DNA from: Artocarpus heterophyllus
Lineage: Eukaryota > Streptophyta > Magnoliopsida > Rosales > Moraceae
DNA: 64,000 nucleotides
Direction of reading: 5' to 3'
Assembly (NCBI GenBank): GCA_025403435.1
Contig: CM046331.1
Coordinates: forward strand, 31,343,893-31,407,892
Both the position numbers and the translations under genes were made by a program. The notes under the pieces were generated by a model that was not told the origin of the DNA, did no database searches, and saw nothing but the letters and a program-made list of their open reading frames with translations. Below are positions 37,390-50,351 of the stretch, piece by piece (the stretch's first letter is position 1; every line of letters begins with the position of its first letter).

Positions 37390-37782
37390 GGAGTGAGTCT
37401 AATGATTTACTAAGATCAATTTGAGAGATTAAGAGTGATACTCTTCTAGTGAGCATCTGAAAACTCCCTGAGAGCTTTTGTTCACAAATCACGAACACTA
37501 GCTTTGGGTTCTCTCTATTGGTTGGAAGGAGAGTCACCGGTGGAAGAGCTGTACGTGTGAGCCCACACTCACTCCGGTTGTGGATAGAGAATAGCAAAGA
37601 AGACCAGTTGGTTGAGGCTCTTCTGGAACGTTACTTCTCTACACAGGTTGCGGAGGTTCTTCGGCACACCGAGGTTAGTAAGATCTGTTTAATTTATACA
37701 TATAACATGTCAAACTTGTGTTTTGGAAAATACTCTGATGAAAAAATTTTAAAATTCCGCTGCGCACTTTGTTTCCAATAAT

Positions 37783-37795
37783 TGGTATCAGAGAC
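37783..37795 (+). other. Copia primer-binding site
   Basis: TGGTATCAGAGAC, complementary to the 3' end of plant initiator tRNA-Met, a few bases after the 5' LTR. Confidence 0.88.
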
Positions 37796-39446
37796 AGGTT
37801 TTTACATAAATTTGCAAGTTTGTGATCATGTTATATGCATAAATTTTGTGATCTTAATCTCTCCAATGCTTGAATTAAATTTTATAGAGAGATGGCACTC
37901 TAAGTTTCTATATAATATATATGTTGTCATGGATTATGTGGTGAATGTTTATTAATTAATTATGGTTGATTAAATTGTTGTTTAATTATTTATTAATTAA
38001 TTAATACCGGTTATGGTTCCTTAGAGGTTAGAATGTGTATCTAGGTTTTTCATGTAATTAGATGGCGGACTATCATCTCCGTCTAGGAATTATTATTTAA
38101 TTTTTAATTTGTAAGAATTTTGTAATTAAATAATTATTCGGAGAAGACGGAACTGAGAAGTCGGAACTTAAAGATTGATGATGGCGCCTCCAGGTATTTC
38201 CTGAGTCTCTAATTTTATGTTTTTGAATTGTTGAAAATAAAATTGATGAATTGCATTAAAATTGTATTTTCTGGATTGAGGGTTTTCTGCTCGGTCGGCA
38301 TGCCGGACCTCACAGTTCGGCAGGCCGAAGGTCACAGATCGACAGGCCGGACGTACGGTCCGGCAGGCCGATAGTGGGGCAGAAATTTTGGTGCTCTGCC
38401 GGCAGGCCGAACCTTCATGTTCGGCAGGCCGAACCTCCATGATCGGTAGGCCGATCACCTAGATCGGCCTGCCGACCGAGAGCTGCCAGGTGTCCAGAAA
38501 AGGTGCGATTTTTCCAGTGTAGTTTTAATTTTATTTTTGGGACGATTCTGAGAAACATTAAATTTGGATATGACCGGAAATATGAAGTGTTCGATTCATA
38601 CGGGATTGAAGACTTGAAGATGGATATTACATGAAGAAGGATACAGCTTGAGGATTCAAGGATGAAGAATCGATAAATGTCTCGATTATTCTCTTGTAAT
38701 CTTAGTTTTTCTATTCTCTAGGGTGGAACCATAATATTACGGTTATTATTATTATTATGCTTGTAGCTTTGCTTGATTGCTTTGCTTGTCTGCATTATAA
38801 TATGATTTACCATGTATATTGATAACATGTCATATAGAATAGGGAGTGCCGCTCATATTAAATTTGTTCATGCATAATTTCAAAATAAAACCTTGACTTC
38901 AAAAGATTGAGTGGGAGAAGGTTTTCGAAGAGAGAACCTAAGGCCTCCATCGTTGGTCCATAGGAAGAACATGATGGTCCCAACGCCTAGAAGGGATTTC
39001 TATCATGTACCAGATTGGATCTCTGAAAGGATAAAGTATTTTAGTATGATTTATGGTTGCACACCCCTAGGTGGTGATTATAAATCATGGATAAAATATT
39101 AAAACGGTGGTTATACACTCACGTTAATTTTATTATTAACCTCCCCTAGGAGCTCTGTTAATAAAATTAATGGCCAAAGAAACGATTATTAGTATATGCT
39201 GGATCATACGGGTCCTAGATGGCATATATTAATCAGGAGGGGATCCGTGTTCCTGATTGAATTTGGCATGACTCCCCTAGGAGCTTGTTGAATTCTGAGT
39301 TGGGAATTATCGTTGTAAGGTTGTGATATTTTCAAGGTTTTGACACATAAACACATTTGTATGATTTTACATGATTGTGTTATCTTACTAAATTATTATA
39401 TATGTTTGCTTATGTTTGGTATATGACTCTTTATTGTAGATTGAAA
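37796..39446 (+). other. Copia leader (1.65 kb, non-coding)
   Basis: Unusually long untranslated leader between primer site and gag. It holds the palindrome cluster at 38293-38478 and three CCCCTAGG(A/T)G-type boxes (about 39066, 39144, 39274). No convincing ORF is seen. Confidence 0.7.
38293..38478. repeat. GGCAGGCCGA palindrome cluster (copia leader)
   Basis: About eight copies, mostly GGCAGGCCG, opposite in direction to the LTR cluster. The last copy is GGCCTGCCGA. Confidence 0.9.
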
Positions 39447-42400
39447 ATGTCTAAAAACGCTTCATCATCGATACTTGACAAAAACCAATTAACCGGTGAG
39501 AACTATAACGATTGGAAACGGAACCTGGACATCGTCCTTTCCTTTGAGAAACTGAAATATGTTTTGACAACTCCTTGTCCTCCTGAGCCTACGGGAGACT
39601 CAAGTAATGAGCAATTCCAAGCATACGACCGCTGGAAAGATGCTAATGATCTGGCCCGCTGCTATGTTATGGCTAGCATGAACAACGTGCTGCAGGCTCA
39701 ACATCAGGATTATGAGACTGCGAAGCAGATCTTGGAAAATCTTGAGGATATGTTTGGAGGCCAGGCCATAACGAAGCGGCAAAGGGCGCTTCAAAAATTC
39801 TTAAACTGTAGACAGACACCGGGGACTTCTGTAAAGGAGCACATGATGTTGGTCATGGGTTACCTCGCTGAGGCTCAAACCAATGGAGCCGACATCGATG
39901 CTGAAACTCAGATGACTATGGTCTTTGAGACTCTGTCTTGGAAATTTATTCCATTTAGAGCTACTTTTAATCTAAGCAATAGACGGGATATGACCTTGAC
40001 AGAACTGATGAAACAGTTACAAGAGTTTGAACTGCTGATCAGGGAGTCTCCTGCTGGTGGAGAGGCCAATATGGTAGCTGCTTCTGGTTCCAATCCTAAC
40101 TCTGGGAATGGAAAGAAGCAACGGGCCAAAAGTGGGAAGTCTTCTATTCCTATTGCTACCAAGAGCAAGAAGAAGAAGAAGAAGAACCCAAAGAAGCTTA
40201 AGTGCTTCTTTTGTGGTAAGGTCGGGCATATAAAGAAGCATTGCAAGGACTTCCTTTCCAAGAGAGGTAGGTGTGATCTTCTATATTTAGAAACTTGTTT
40301 GGTTGAGGAATCCAGTGACATTTGGGTCATAGATTCCGGTGCAACTAATCATGTTTGTGTTTCTCTGTAGGGATTCAAAGAAACAAGAAGTCTACTTCGT
40401 GAAGACTTAACGCTTCGGATGGGCGATGGATCCTTGGTCTCAGCGGAAGCAGTGGGAGATGTCCATCTTTATTTTGATAATTATAGGAGTTTAATTTTGC
40501 GAGATTGTTTTTATGTTCCTAAATTTAAAAGGAATTTAATTTCTGTATCTTCTTTATTTAAAGACTCCTACGTGGTATCTTTTAATGAAAAAGTGGTGAT
40601 TCGTAAAAATAAATCTTTTATCTGTTCTGGATGGATGCAAAATAATCTATATTTTATCAAACCTAAGAAGGACCTATTGCTTAATGCTGAGATAAATGAT
40701 AATGACTCAAAAAGACTTAAAACTTCTCACTCTAATAAGACTTATCTTTGGCATTTGCGCCTTGGCCATATTAACCTAAATAGGATTCAAAGGTTGGTAA
40801 GGGATGGACCTTTAAGTCACTTAAAGGTGGAATCTATACCTCAATGTGAGTCTTGTTTGGAGGGTAAAATGACCAAAAGACCATACGGGTCTAAGGGCAA
40901 TAGAGCCAAAGAGGTTCTAGAACTTGTGCATAGTGATGTTTGAGGACGGATGAACATCCGGGCACGAGGAGGGTATGAGTACTTCGTTACTTTTATTGAC
41001 GATTACTCAAGATATGGGTATGTGTACCTAATGCACCACAAAAGCGAAACTTATGATAAGTTCAGGGAGTTTCGGGCTGAAGTGGAAAAGCAATTGGGTA
41101 GACCCATAAAGGCACTTCGATCTGATCGAGGTGGGGAATACCTTTCTGATGAGTTCTTGGGACACTTGTTAGAGAATGGGATTTTATCCCATTTGACTGC
41201 GCCGGGCACTCCGCAGCAGAATGGCGTAGCAGAGAGAAGGAATAGGACTTTGTTGGACATGATTCGGTCCATGATGAGTTATTCATCATTGCCTTTATCC
41301 TTTTGGGGATATGCACTACAAACCGCATGTTATCTTTTGAACAATGTGCCTTCAAAATCGGTCCCTAAAACTCCTCACGAGTTGTGGACAAGACGGAAGA
41401 CATCCTTAAACCATATTCGCATATGGGGATGTCCAGCTCATGTCCTGTTTAAGGATCCGAATAAGTTGGAAGCACGTTCAGAAGTTTGCGTGTTTGTAGG
41501 ATATCCAAAAGGGACTAAAGGGGGTTATTTTTATAACCCAAAGGAAAATAAAGTCGTGGTTTCAACTAATGCAACTTTCCTTGAGGAGAGTTACATGAAC
41601 GACTTTAAACCTCAAAGCAAAGTGGTGCTTGAGGAGTTGAGGGGTAATCCGCTTACTCCGGAGGTTCCAAACGAAACCATTCCGATCGGTGTAGAAAAAC
41701 CAAACAAACCTGAACAACAACCTCAGGGGCTTCGGCTTAGTGGGAGGATCGGGCGTCAACCTGAGAGGTATATGTTCAATGGGGAGGTCTTTTTGGCTGA
41801 ACCGGATGAACATAATAGGGATCCTTATACTTACGCAGAAGCTATGGAGGATGTTGATTCAAGACTCTGGACAGAGGCCATGAACATTGAGATGAAGTCT
41901 ATGGAGACTAATCGGGTCTGGGAGCTTGTGGATCTTCCCGAAGGGGTAAAACCCATAGGGAGTAAGTGGATCTACAAGAGGAAAAGAGGAGTGGATGGAA
42001 AGGTCGAAACCTTTAAGGCTAGACTGGTAGCTAAGGGTTATACGCAAAAGGAAGGAATCGATTATGAGGAAACCTTTTCGCCTGTAGCCATGCTTAAGTC
42101 CATCCGGAATCTCTTGTCCATAGCTGCCGCTCTCGACTACGAGATTTGGCAGATGGATGTCAAGACGGCTTTTCTGAATGGCTATCTTGATGAGTCCATT
42201 TATATGGAACAACCAGACGGGTTCAAGGTCGCGGGTCAAGAGGGTAAGGTTTGTAAGCTGCTAAAGTCAATTTATGGACTTAAGCAGGCTTCTCGTTCTT
42301 GGAACATAAGATTTGATCAAGTGATCAAGACTTATGGGTTCTCACAAAATGTGGATGAACCATGTGTTTACAAACACATTAAGAATGGGAAGGTGGTTTT

Positions 42401-43400
42401 TCTACTACTCTATGTAGATGACATTCTGCTAATTGGCAATGACGTTGGGGCATTGTCATCGGTCAAATTATGGTTGACCAAGCAGTTTGACATGAAGGAC
42501 TTGGGTGAGGCTAATTTTGTTCTCGGTATCCAGATCTTTCGGGATAGGAAGAACAAAATGATAGCTTTGTCACAGGCCGGCTACATAGATAAAATTCTCA
42601 GGAGGTTTGCAATGCAGGATTCCAAGAAAGGTGGGCAACCATCTAGGTTTGGAATTACTCTTTCTAAGAAGGACTCTCCAAAGTCTTATGAAGAAAGAGA
42701 ATACATGAAGAAGGTGCCTTATGCTTCGGCAGTGGGTAGTCTCATGTATGTCATGCTTTGCACTCGACCGGATATTAGCTATGCGGTCGGGATTGTAAGT
42801 CGATTTCAGGCGGATCCAGGACCGAACCATTGGGTTGCGATAAAGCATATTTTCAAGTACCTAAGAAGGACTCGAGGGTATATGCTTGTATATTTGGGTG
42901 AGGATTTAACTCCTCTAGGATACACTGATTCAGATTTTCAATCCTGCCTGGATTCTAGGAAATCAACATCGGGGTTTGTGTTTACTCTGGGTGGTGGTGC
43001 CATCAGTTGGAGAAGTACGAAGCAAGATTGCACTTCGGATTCAACGATGGAGGCCGAGTATGTGGTGGCTAGTGACGCTTCGAAAGAAGCAGTGTGGCTC
43101 CGCAAGTTCCTTAGGGATCTTGAGGTAGTTCCTGGTGTGGATAAAGCGGTATCACTATACTGTGATAACAGTGCGGCGGTAGCTAATGCTAAGGAACCAA
43201 GATCTCACAAGAAGAGTAAGCATATTGATCGGAAGTATCATGTGATAAAGGACTTCGTTGAGAGCGGGCATGTCACGGTATGCAAGATCGCGTCAAAGGA
43301 CAATTTAGCTGATCCATTTACGAAGACACTTTCTGGGAGAGTCTTCGAAAGGCATGTGGAAGCTATGGGGATGCAAAATTTGCAGTATTTACTCACTTAG
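39447..43400 (+). pseudogene. Copia gag-pol polyprotein with two in-frame stops
   Basis: One frame of 1318 codons. I chose the ATG at 39447 (MSKNASSS) over one 24 codons upstream because it begins the conserved gag domain (LTGENYNDWKRNLDIVL). Then come the zinc knuckle CFFCGKVGHIKKHC (from residue 253), the protease site DSGATNH (residue 296), the integrase zinc region (WHLRLGH..CESCLEGK), the integrase core ([36 protein letters not shown]), RT ([16 protein letters not shown] at residue 989) and RNase H ([26 protein letters not shown], ending at LADPFTKTL). The frame is broken only by TAG at 40368-40370 (residue 308) and TGA at 40941-40943 (residue 499). Both look like single-base mutations, so the copy is young but probably dead. 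Confidence 0.95.
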
Positions 43401-43403
43401 TGT

Positions 43404-43414
43404 AAGTGGGAGAT
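43404..43414 (+). other. Copia polypurine tract
   Basis: AAGTGGGAGAT directly before the 3' LTR. Confidence 0.88.
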
Positions 43415-45403
43415 TGTTAGACATGTATGCTCTAAGGAGTAAAAATGTAATACGTTTTTGGAGACATTTTTATCAATAAAGAATTTATTCGTTTATATAT
43501 ACCAAATATTGTCCTCTTTACGTTCATATTTGTTGAATGTATGATAAGCAAACAGTAGTCTGAGACTGTCAGTCTAAACCTTAAGAGTTGGGCATATGAT
43601 GGGATGATTATGCGGTAGACACGACTCTTAAGGTGATGGTCTAAAATATATGATCCGCAATCGAGGGAATAAAGTTGGGCACTTTATTCATGTAAAGATT
43701 GTTCTGTTGTCTATATCCCTTTTGGGAGATGGTTTGTCTTGGCCATCGGAGTTGGACTCCGTGAATAGAAACATTGGCGCGTTGTCATAGGTGACGATGT
43801 GTTGGATCGGGACATAAAGTGAATTGATTTGGATTAATAATTCTGTCTTGGAAAATCGATTCACTTTAGATAATCATTTGTATTGTATCTTAATCCTGAG
43901 ATGAATAATGGGCCCGTTGTCTCGATTTGTGTCTTTTGATGTACCAATGGGTGACTCCCACATCTCTATAGTGGCATGCATGCCGGTACGTTGGAGGCAT
44001 GACTCTTGGTAGCGTAGACTTGTTATTCATAGATATGGAATCCATAGCTCCTCTTTAGGAGTAATGATATCCTCTTATATGCGTTGTCCTGTAATTGGAA
44101 AACTGAAGCGCTCAACCATTTGGATACATAGGTGTAACCGAATGGTATACTATCTTTGGATGGTAAGTTTTCTAATGGTGAGACAATGGAACGTAAGATA
44201 AAAATAATCGAGAAGGTAAGACAGAACTTGTCCTTAAGCCGGTTATGGATGATCATATGGGGATGCGATACACTATGATATGTCATGGAGACTTAGCTAC
44301 ACGAGCTTCGTAATTCTATAAAGTTCGAGAGTGCAGCTCCAAGCTTTTAGTGGAGTAGCGTTGGAGTTGATAATTGTGAAATGTATATCTGGGATATTGG
44401 GTTTCATAATTATCATGAGCTTGAACTTTATAGGTCCATTTTGGTCCCCTTTGCTAGCTCACAAAATCCTGTAACGACACGGCGTGCTTTTCCAATAATT
44501 GGTGACTTATGTCGGATTTATCAGATTGGTTTAAAATTTATAAGAATCAAATAATTCATGTCTGTTTATCGGTTGAATTAATTATGTAAGAAATTAGTTC
44601 AGATGAACTTGTTGAATTATGGCGTTCGGATAATTCTTGTCTGTTTATCGGTTGTTTTAATTTTGGACAATTAGAACAAGATAAACTTGTAGAATTATTG
44701 TGAATTGATTTATTTTCTTAGAGATTATCTTGATAAAGTTTGTTTTGATCAGATATCTTTTCTATTGGGCTATTTGAATCAAAACTGAGACTTTATCCTT
44801 TAGAATCTCGGGTGGAAAATAAAAGATTCGTGGAGATTTTTTCTCGGCAGTTCGGCCTGCCTATCACACAGTTCGGCATGCCGACCGCGACAGTTAAGAT
44901 TACGCATTTTTCACGCGTATCTTATCAGATATTGATCCGAACTTGATTCTGTTTTGATTTTTGAGACCTAATCTGATATGGACTGACCCCAAGGACCAAT
45001 AGGTATAAAAAGGGAGTGAGTCTAATGATTTACTAAGATCAATTTGAGAGATTAAGAGTGATACTCTTCTAGTGAGCATCTGAAAACTCCCTGAGAGCTT
45101 TTGTTCACAAATCACGAACACTAGCTTTGGGTTCTCTCTATTGGTTGGAAGGAGAGTCACCGGTGGAAGAGCTGTACGTGTGAGCCCACACTCACTCCGG
45201 TTGTGGATAGAGAATAGCAAAGAAGACCAGTTGGTTGAGGCTCTTCTGGAACGTTACTTCTCTACACAGGTCGCGGAGGTTCTTCGGCACACTGAGGTTA
45301 GTAAGATCTGTTTAATTTATACATATAACATGTCAAACTTGTGTTTTGGAAAATACTCTGATGAAAAAATTTTAAAATTCCGCTGCGCATTTTGTTTCCA
45401 ACA
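43415..45403 (+). repeat. Copia 3' LTR
   Basis: TGTTAGACATG to TTTCCAACA, nearly identical to the 5' LTR. TATA box at 45004-45012. Confidence 0.95.
44844..44885. repeat. GGCCTGCC palindrome cluster (copia 3' LTR)
   Basis: Two units only; one 21-bp unit fewer than the 5' LTR. Confidence 0.9.
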
Positions 45404-46832
45404 TAGATAATATCACTTCCCAGGAGGGTAGTGTCGTAGTGAATCCCTGTCTCATAGGCTCTGAACGAACCTCTAACTTCTTAGCAAATGACATAGATAC
45501 AAAAGAATGTGTGGCACCCGTATCAAAAAGGACATAAGCATCAATAGAAAGACTTGATATCTGACCTGTGACCACATTTGAGGCTTCAGCAGCCACTTGT
45601 TCCTTTGTCATGGCATATATGCGGGCATTCGTAGGTGGGGCTTCAAGTCTTCCTTGACTGATTAGTGGCCCTTCAAGGGAAGCTTGCATCTGATGAAGTT
45701 GGGCTTGAAAAGGAGCTCTCTGTTGGGCTTGGACATTCGTCTGGTTGGGGCAGTTCTTGGCGAAATGATCTTCTCGTCCACAAATAAAACATTGGTTTGT
45801 CCCTATGCAACATTCCCCAGGATGTTTTCTCCCACATTTGGTGCATGGTTGAAACTGTCTGTTGTTGTTGTTGTTGGGCTGGCCGCTGTTATGCTTCTTG
45901 TTGCCCTGGCCTTGCTGGTTTTGCAAATTGCCCTTCCTTTTGTTGTTCTTCCAGTTCTGATTGTTGTTGTTGCTGCTGTTGTTGTTATTGTTGTTGTTGT
46001 TCCTATGGGGAGGGCGGTTCTGGTTGTTTGCATTGTTGGCTTGCTGACCTGGCTGGGACTGATTTCTTCTTAGCTTTGATAGGTGGAACTCAGCACGTTG
46101 GGCCCTCATAACAACCTGCTCTTGACTTCTGGGTGGACTCGCCCCATCAACAATCGCAGCAATCTCAGGCCTGAGAACTTTGATCAATCTTCTGACCCTT
46201 TCACTCTTAGTACTAACCATCCCTGGACATAATCGGGTTAGCTGATCAAACTTCGTCACTGCATCTGTGACTGACATATCTCTTTGGCGCAGGTTCTCGA
46301 ACTCCTCATAATGTTTCCTTGTGATGTTCATATGAAAGAACTTCGTGTTGAACTCATGAACAAAGTCTGCCCATGTCATCTCGTCAACATTCCTGCTCAA
46401 TTCTATGCCATCCCACCAAATTCTAGCCTCCATGGTGAGACAGTATGATGCACAAAGAACCTTCTCATTGTCAGTGAAGCCCATGAGTCTTAGAGTGGCC
46501 TCAATCATCCTTAACCATCCTTGGGCGATTAACAAATCCTTTGAACCCTCAAAGTCTGCTAGCTTAACCCTCTTCCATCTGACGAGTAGGGGTTCCTGAT
46601 GGACCGCTCTAGGTTCAGCAACAGGGGCTGGAACTTCGTTGACTTGTGGCTGGGGAGGAGGAGGAGGAGGAGGAGGCATGTCATTGCCTCGTCGATCGTC
46701 ATTGCGGCCATTAGCTCTTAATTCAGCAATCTCTCTCCTTTGATCCTCAAGTTGCCTCTGCAGCTCGGCGATCATCGTCATAAGCCTTTCATTGGTCTGG
46801 GTGCGTGTTTGCATTCTTCTCGGGCCGTCCAT
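45404..46832 (-). pseudogene. Gypsy family A gag and protease start
   Basis: Starts at ATG 46832 (MDGPRRMQTRTQ). An N-terminal coiled-coil-like segment (IAELQRQLEDQRREIAELRA) and a Pro run precede the gag capsid core (WLRMIEATLRLMGFTDNEKV, WWDGIEL, FNTKFF). An Asn/Gln-rich linker leads to two zinc knuckle-like motifs: CTKCGRKHPGEC, and CFICGREDHFAKNC near residues 345-358. The protease site DTGATHSF is at about residue 435. The frame is intact until the copia TSD, after which it enters LTR DNA. The rest of the protease lies at 35769 and below in a compatible frame, so this gene was probably intact when copia inserted. Confidence 0.93.
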
Positions 46833-47033
46833 AGTTAATTTCCTAAAAGAATTAGAAACTTAAGAATAATCTTCTAATATGAGACAGGTTTTCACTACTA
46901 GAGCATTAATCATTAAACATCTAGACTTTTTTTTCTTATCATCATACTTGCATCATATCATAAAACTTTAAAACATACTTACTTGGAGGACTTGGACTGA
47001 CGTGTGATGATATGAATTATAAACGGAAAAATC
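46833..47033 (-). other. Gypsy family A leader
   Basis: Short non-coding leader between the primer-binding site and gag. No other feature seen. Confidence 0.6.
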
Positions 47034-47045
47034 GCTCTGATACCA
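47034..47045 (-). other. Gypsy family A primer-binding site
   Basis: On the minus strand TGGTATCAGAGC, complementary to initiator tRNA-Met, five bases after the 5' LTR. Confidence 0.92.
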
Positions 47046-47320
47046 AAGCCTGTAACGCCCCCCTTACGGACGTCACAGATGTCGTTACATTTATTCATTT
47101 AACCTTTATTTTAAAACTATTTGATCAAAAAGATTGTTTGAAAAGATAACCCAGGATCCATGCATGCATTTTTTTTTATAACAATCAATAAATTAATCCA
47201 TAATAATATCAATAAAAATTTACTTAATCATAAACATTCTTTAATTAATTAAAGATTCCAAATAATAAAATCATAATTTAAAAAGAAACATCACAACATT
47301 TTAAAACAATCAGCTTTCAC

Positions 47321-47394
47321 TGTTCGGCAGACCGAACTTGATCGGCAGGTCGAACTTGATCGGCAGGCCGGAGAACGTCTACCGACAGGCTGCC
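47321..47394. repeat. GGCAGGCCG cluster (5' LTR, LTR 3' side)
   Basis: Same as 29535-29607 with small changes: GATCTGCAGGC there, GATCGGCAGGC here. Confidence 0.85.
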
Positions 47395-50013
47395 CAACTA
47401 AAAAGAAATTAGAAAAATTAAAATTTTTTTAAAACAAAAATCAATACTTCAATATGCGGAAGTCCGTATACTTAAAAATGATAAGATAAAATAATTAAAA
47501 CATAATTCGTAAATTCTTTAAAACTTATTAATAAACGTGTTCAAATTATAAAACATAGTTTATATCGTTGAAACTTCATTCTTTGGCGTTCTTCCGTTTG
47601 CAATTCATCGTCCTTCGCTCACACGCCTTTCCTTGCCCTCCACCTAATCGATGACTTTCTTACCCTTATCTGCAACATGATATAAACTGATTAAGCTAAA
47701 GCTTAGTAAGTACATTATTATCTCACAACTTAAAACATTTTATGAACATCATCATAATAGTGCACTAGGCACATTTTCATAGGAACATATCTTTCATAAC
47801 ATTGACCAATTTAAAACTTATTCTATTTTATCTTAAGGGCCCAAGTGTTGCACCATAATCATCATCGTAGGCGCGCCGTCATGAGAGGAAAAGGGTAGCT
47901 AATCCTAAACCAAACATGACATCATAACATATCATAACATTGGTGTGCAACACTTATTTAGGTGATACATATATATACATATGTAAAATTTTCATGCTTT
48001 AAAATACGTCATCATCATACATGCATAACTTTATGAACATCAAAATATTTCATGAGGGAACTTTAAATGAAACCATCATAAAATCCATCATAGAATAATT
48101 ATCATTATGCACATAATTTCAAACCTTTTATAAAATATATTATGTTGCAGGTGAGAATGTACTTACCTTAGAAGCTAGCTTACTTAACCTTATATGTATT
48201 GGTGACGACGCCGCGGTCTCGATGTGCTCAATCCTTAAAGTGTTCATGCCATTTATTCATTTAAAATTACAAAATAAAATTAATACTTATTTTCATAGAG
48301 TAAAACATCCATTCATATAACATCACATATACATAATTCAAAACATGCATCCATAACCTTAATCATCAAAAATATACTTCTGACCTCCATGAATTAAAAA
48401 TTTAATAACTCAACATTCTCATATAATTTTAGCACCATACTTGACAGGGGTAAAGTTGATACATAAACATATTACCATGATTTTTCTTTAGTCATAAAAA
48501 TTACTTAAAGTATCTAAAAACAAACCATACATTTCAAACATGAAATCTGCCAGCAATAGATAGGCAGCGAACAATCTTAAACTCAGGTCCATTTAAGGCA
48601 TTTTAACACCATAGAAAAATCCACAAAAATTAACATATACAGTAGACATATAGAACCCTAACATAGCGAAAAATTGGCTTCAACAAAAATCGTAGTAGGT
48701 CAAAACACACATTTGAAAATCAGTAATAAAACTAACTTAAGTTTGAAAGGCAGTGAGTAATCTTTTGAAAATATTTTCTAACAATTAAAACACATATATT
48801 TTAATTTTAAAATTCATACTAACATCTTATTAAGATACATTACAGTACCACAAAAATATCCTAATGCCAAATAAAATCATTTAATCATACAAAAACATCA
48901 CACAACTAGAATTCAATAATTCACTGATTGAGCAGTTTCAAAACCTAGTCTTAATGAAAACTCAATAACACATAAAATTTTCATCAAATTATCACCAAAA
49001 TTTCCATTTCATAACTTAACATATACATGAACATATTTGCCAAATTTTGTACGTATCAAACTACATTTGCCCCTTGAACTAAAACCATATTTTTATGCAA
49101 CATAATCAAACAGCAACGTTTTACTGTGAGTGGCAGAGAGTAGAAAATTCGTATCTTAATGTAGAAAAATCAAAATAACGTGAAACTTGGAGGAATATCA
49201 TCTAACACATATGTGATAATCATATTAAAATTTCAGAGCAAAATAAAATTCCTAGATAAAGTTATGGGGGTCGGATCATAGAGACAAAACAACTTTACCG
49301 ATCAGCATTAATTTGCAGTGAGTGGCATAGAGAAGAAAATTCATATCTCGGTGTAGAAAAATCCAATTGAGGTGAAATTTTGAAGGTTAGTACATAACAC
49401 ATACATGAGTAACACATAAAAAAATTAGAGCAAAAGAAGTTTTGTAGAAAAAGATATGGCAATCGGATTACAGGGTATTCAAAATTTCAGAATTACAGAG
49501 AAGAGTCTCTTACCTCAAAAATTTTCTTCTCAAGCCTCCTTGAATTTAACCCCAACGAAAATTCAATATGTCTTTCAATTATTTGTAGCAATATTAAGGA
49601 GAGGAGAGAAGGAGAAACGTGAAGAGAAGTGAGAGAAGAATAGAGAGAGAAAAAAATGTGTGAGTGAGAATCACGTAAACGGGACACATGAGAGGAGATG
49701 GTCTAATCTCTCTGTAATATTAAAAATAACTTTCTGAAAATAAGAGGGGGTCATTCACGTGTATGATGAGAAGTGAAGAAAAGGAAAGTCAAAAGAAAAA
49801 AATTCTCTCTTACCATATATCAAGCTTTCAAAATCGGAAACCATATCAAATCATCCAATCTATCTAAAGTCAAAGGTTTCTTTACCAAAATTAGAGCAAT
49901 CAATCCAAAAATAAGCTAATCAATCACAAATCATCATTCAATCATAACCAATCATCGAAATTATCTCTATCACAAATTTTGGAGAGATCGCTGCTGATTG
50001 CTCGTCAGCCATC

Positions 50014-50142
50014 TTCGGCCTGCCGACTGCATAGTTCGGCCTTTCGAAGGCATGGGGTCCGGCCTGCCGATGAAATTGCATCGGCTTGCCGTTCCATGAG
50101 GACAATTCGGCCTACCGAACTTGAAGGTTCGGCCTGCCGAAC
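50014..50142. repeat. GGCCTGCCGA cluster (5' LTR, LTR 5' side)
   Basis: Same as 32225-32352 with a few substitutions. Confidence 0.88.
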
Positions 50143-50351
50143 TGCCATATTTTAAACATTAAATAAATTGTTAAACATACTACATAAAATTACATGAACA
50201 CCTTGAACACATCAATTCCACATGGCCGTCACCTGTCATAATACTTAACATAAAATAGTTAGTAATATCATAACACATATTAATAAAGAAATTATTTAAC
50301 GTCAATATTCATTTAACCTAATCCGTTACATAGAAATTGGCGGGTGTTACA

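Larger units (their letters stand above)
35770..37780 (+). repeat. Copia 5' LTR
   Basis: TGTTAGACATG to TTTCCAATA; the expected CA end has changed (the 3' LTR has CAACA). It is about 22 bp longer than the 3' LTR, mostly because of one extra 21-bp palindrome unit at 37206-37247. Short open frames inside are repeated in the 3' LTR and are not genes. Confidence 0.95.
35770..45403 (+). mobile_element. Ty1/copia retrotransposon inside gypsy gag-pol
   Basis: LTRs 35770-37780 and 43415-45403 flank a single polyprotein. TSD TAGAT is at 35765-35769 and 45404-45408. The target was the gypsy protease region. The two LTRs are nearly identical by eye, so this is the youngest layer of the nest. The domain order PR-INT-RT-RNase H identifies copia. 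I do not assign a clade, but the 2-kb LTRs and long leader are noteworthy. Confidence 0.96.
29261..50351 (-). mobile_element. Full-length Tekay-like chromovirus (gypsy family A)
   Basis: LTRs 29261-32562 and 47051-50351 (about 3.3 kb each) flank gag-pol on the minus strand. TSD GATGT is at 29256-29260 and 50352-50356. The primer-binding site (47034-47045) and polypurine tract (32563-32577) are in place. The LTRs differ by scattered substitutions and small indels only, so the insertion is fairly young. The pol C-terminus carries the start of a chromodomain-type tail (EEKPVEILDRKTKTLRNKEI), which together with the long LTRs suggests the Tekay clade. gag-pol is split by a copia element (35770-45403) and has point lesions. 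Confidence 0.93.
47051..50351 (-). repeat. 5' LTR of gypsy family A
   Basis: Plus-strand ends TGTAACGCCCC and GGGTGTTACA. It carries palindrome clusters at 47321-47394 and 50014-50142, in the same positions as in the 3' LTR. Confidence 0.95.

Noticed and set aside
36378..37781. Short open frames in the copia 5' LTR, repeated at 44023-45410
   Set aside because: Both sets are the same LTR sequence and have no domains. Their duplication reflects the LTR pair, not conserved genes.
38168..38458. Minus-strand frame with repeated SACR/PAEHEGSACR-like peptides, and a similar one at 32190-32408
   Set aside because: The peptides are translations of the GGCAGGCCG arrays. The frames differ between families and spacing is not constant, so DNA or RNA function is more likely than protein.
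40368..40370. Copia TAG as a programmed readthrough codon between gag and pol
   Set aside because: It lies just after the protease active site rather than at a domain border, a second stop (TGA) follows, and a single-base change explains it. A mutation is the simpler reading.
45684..46111. Plus-strand open frames with Val/Cys runs opposite gypsy gag
   Set aside because: They are the complement of the Asn/Gln-rich gag linker (GTT/TTG runs) and are not genes.
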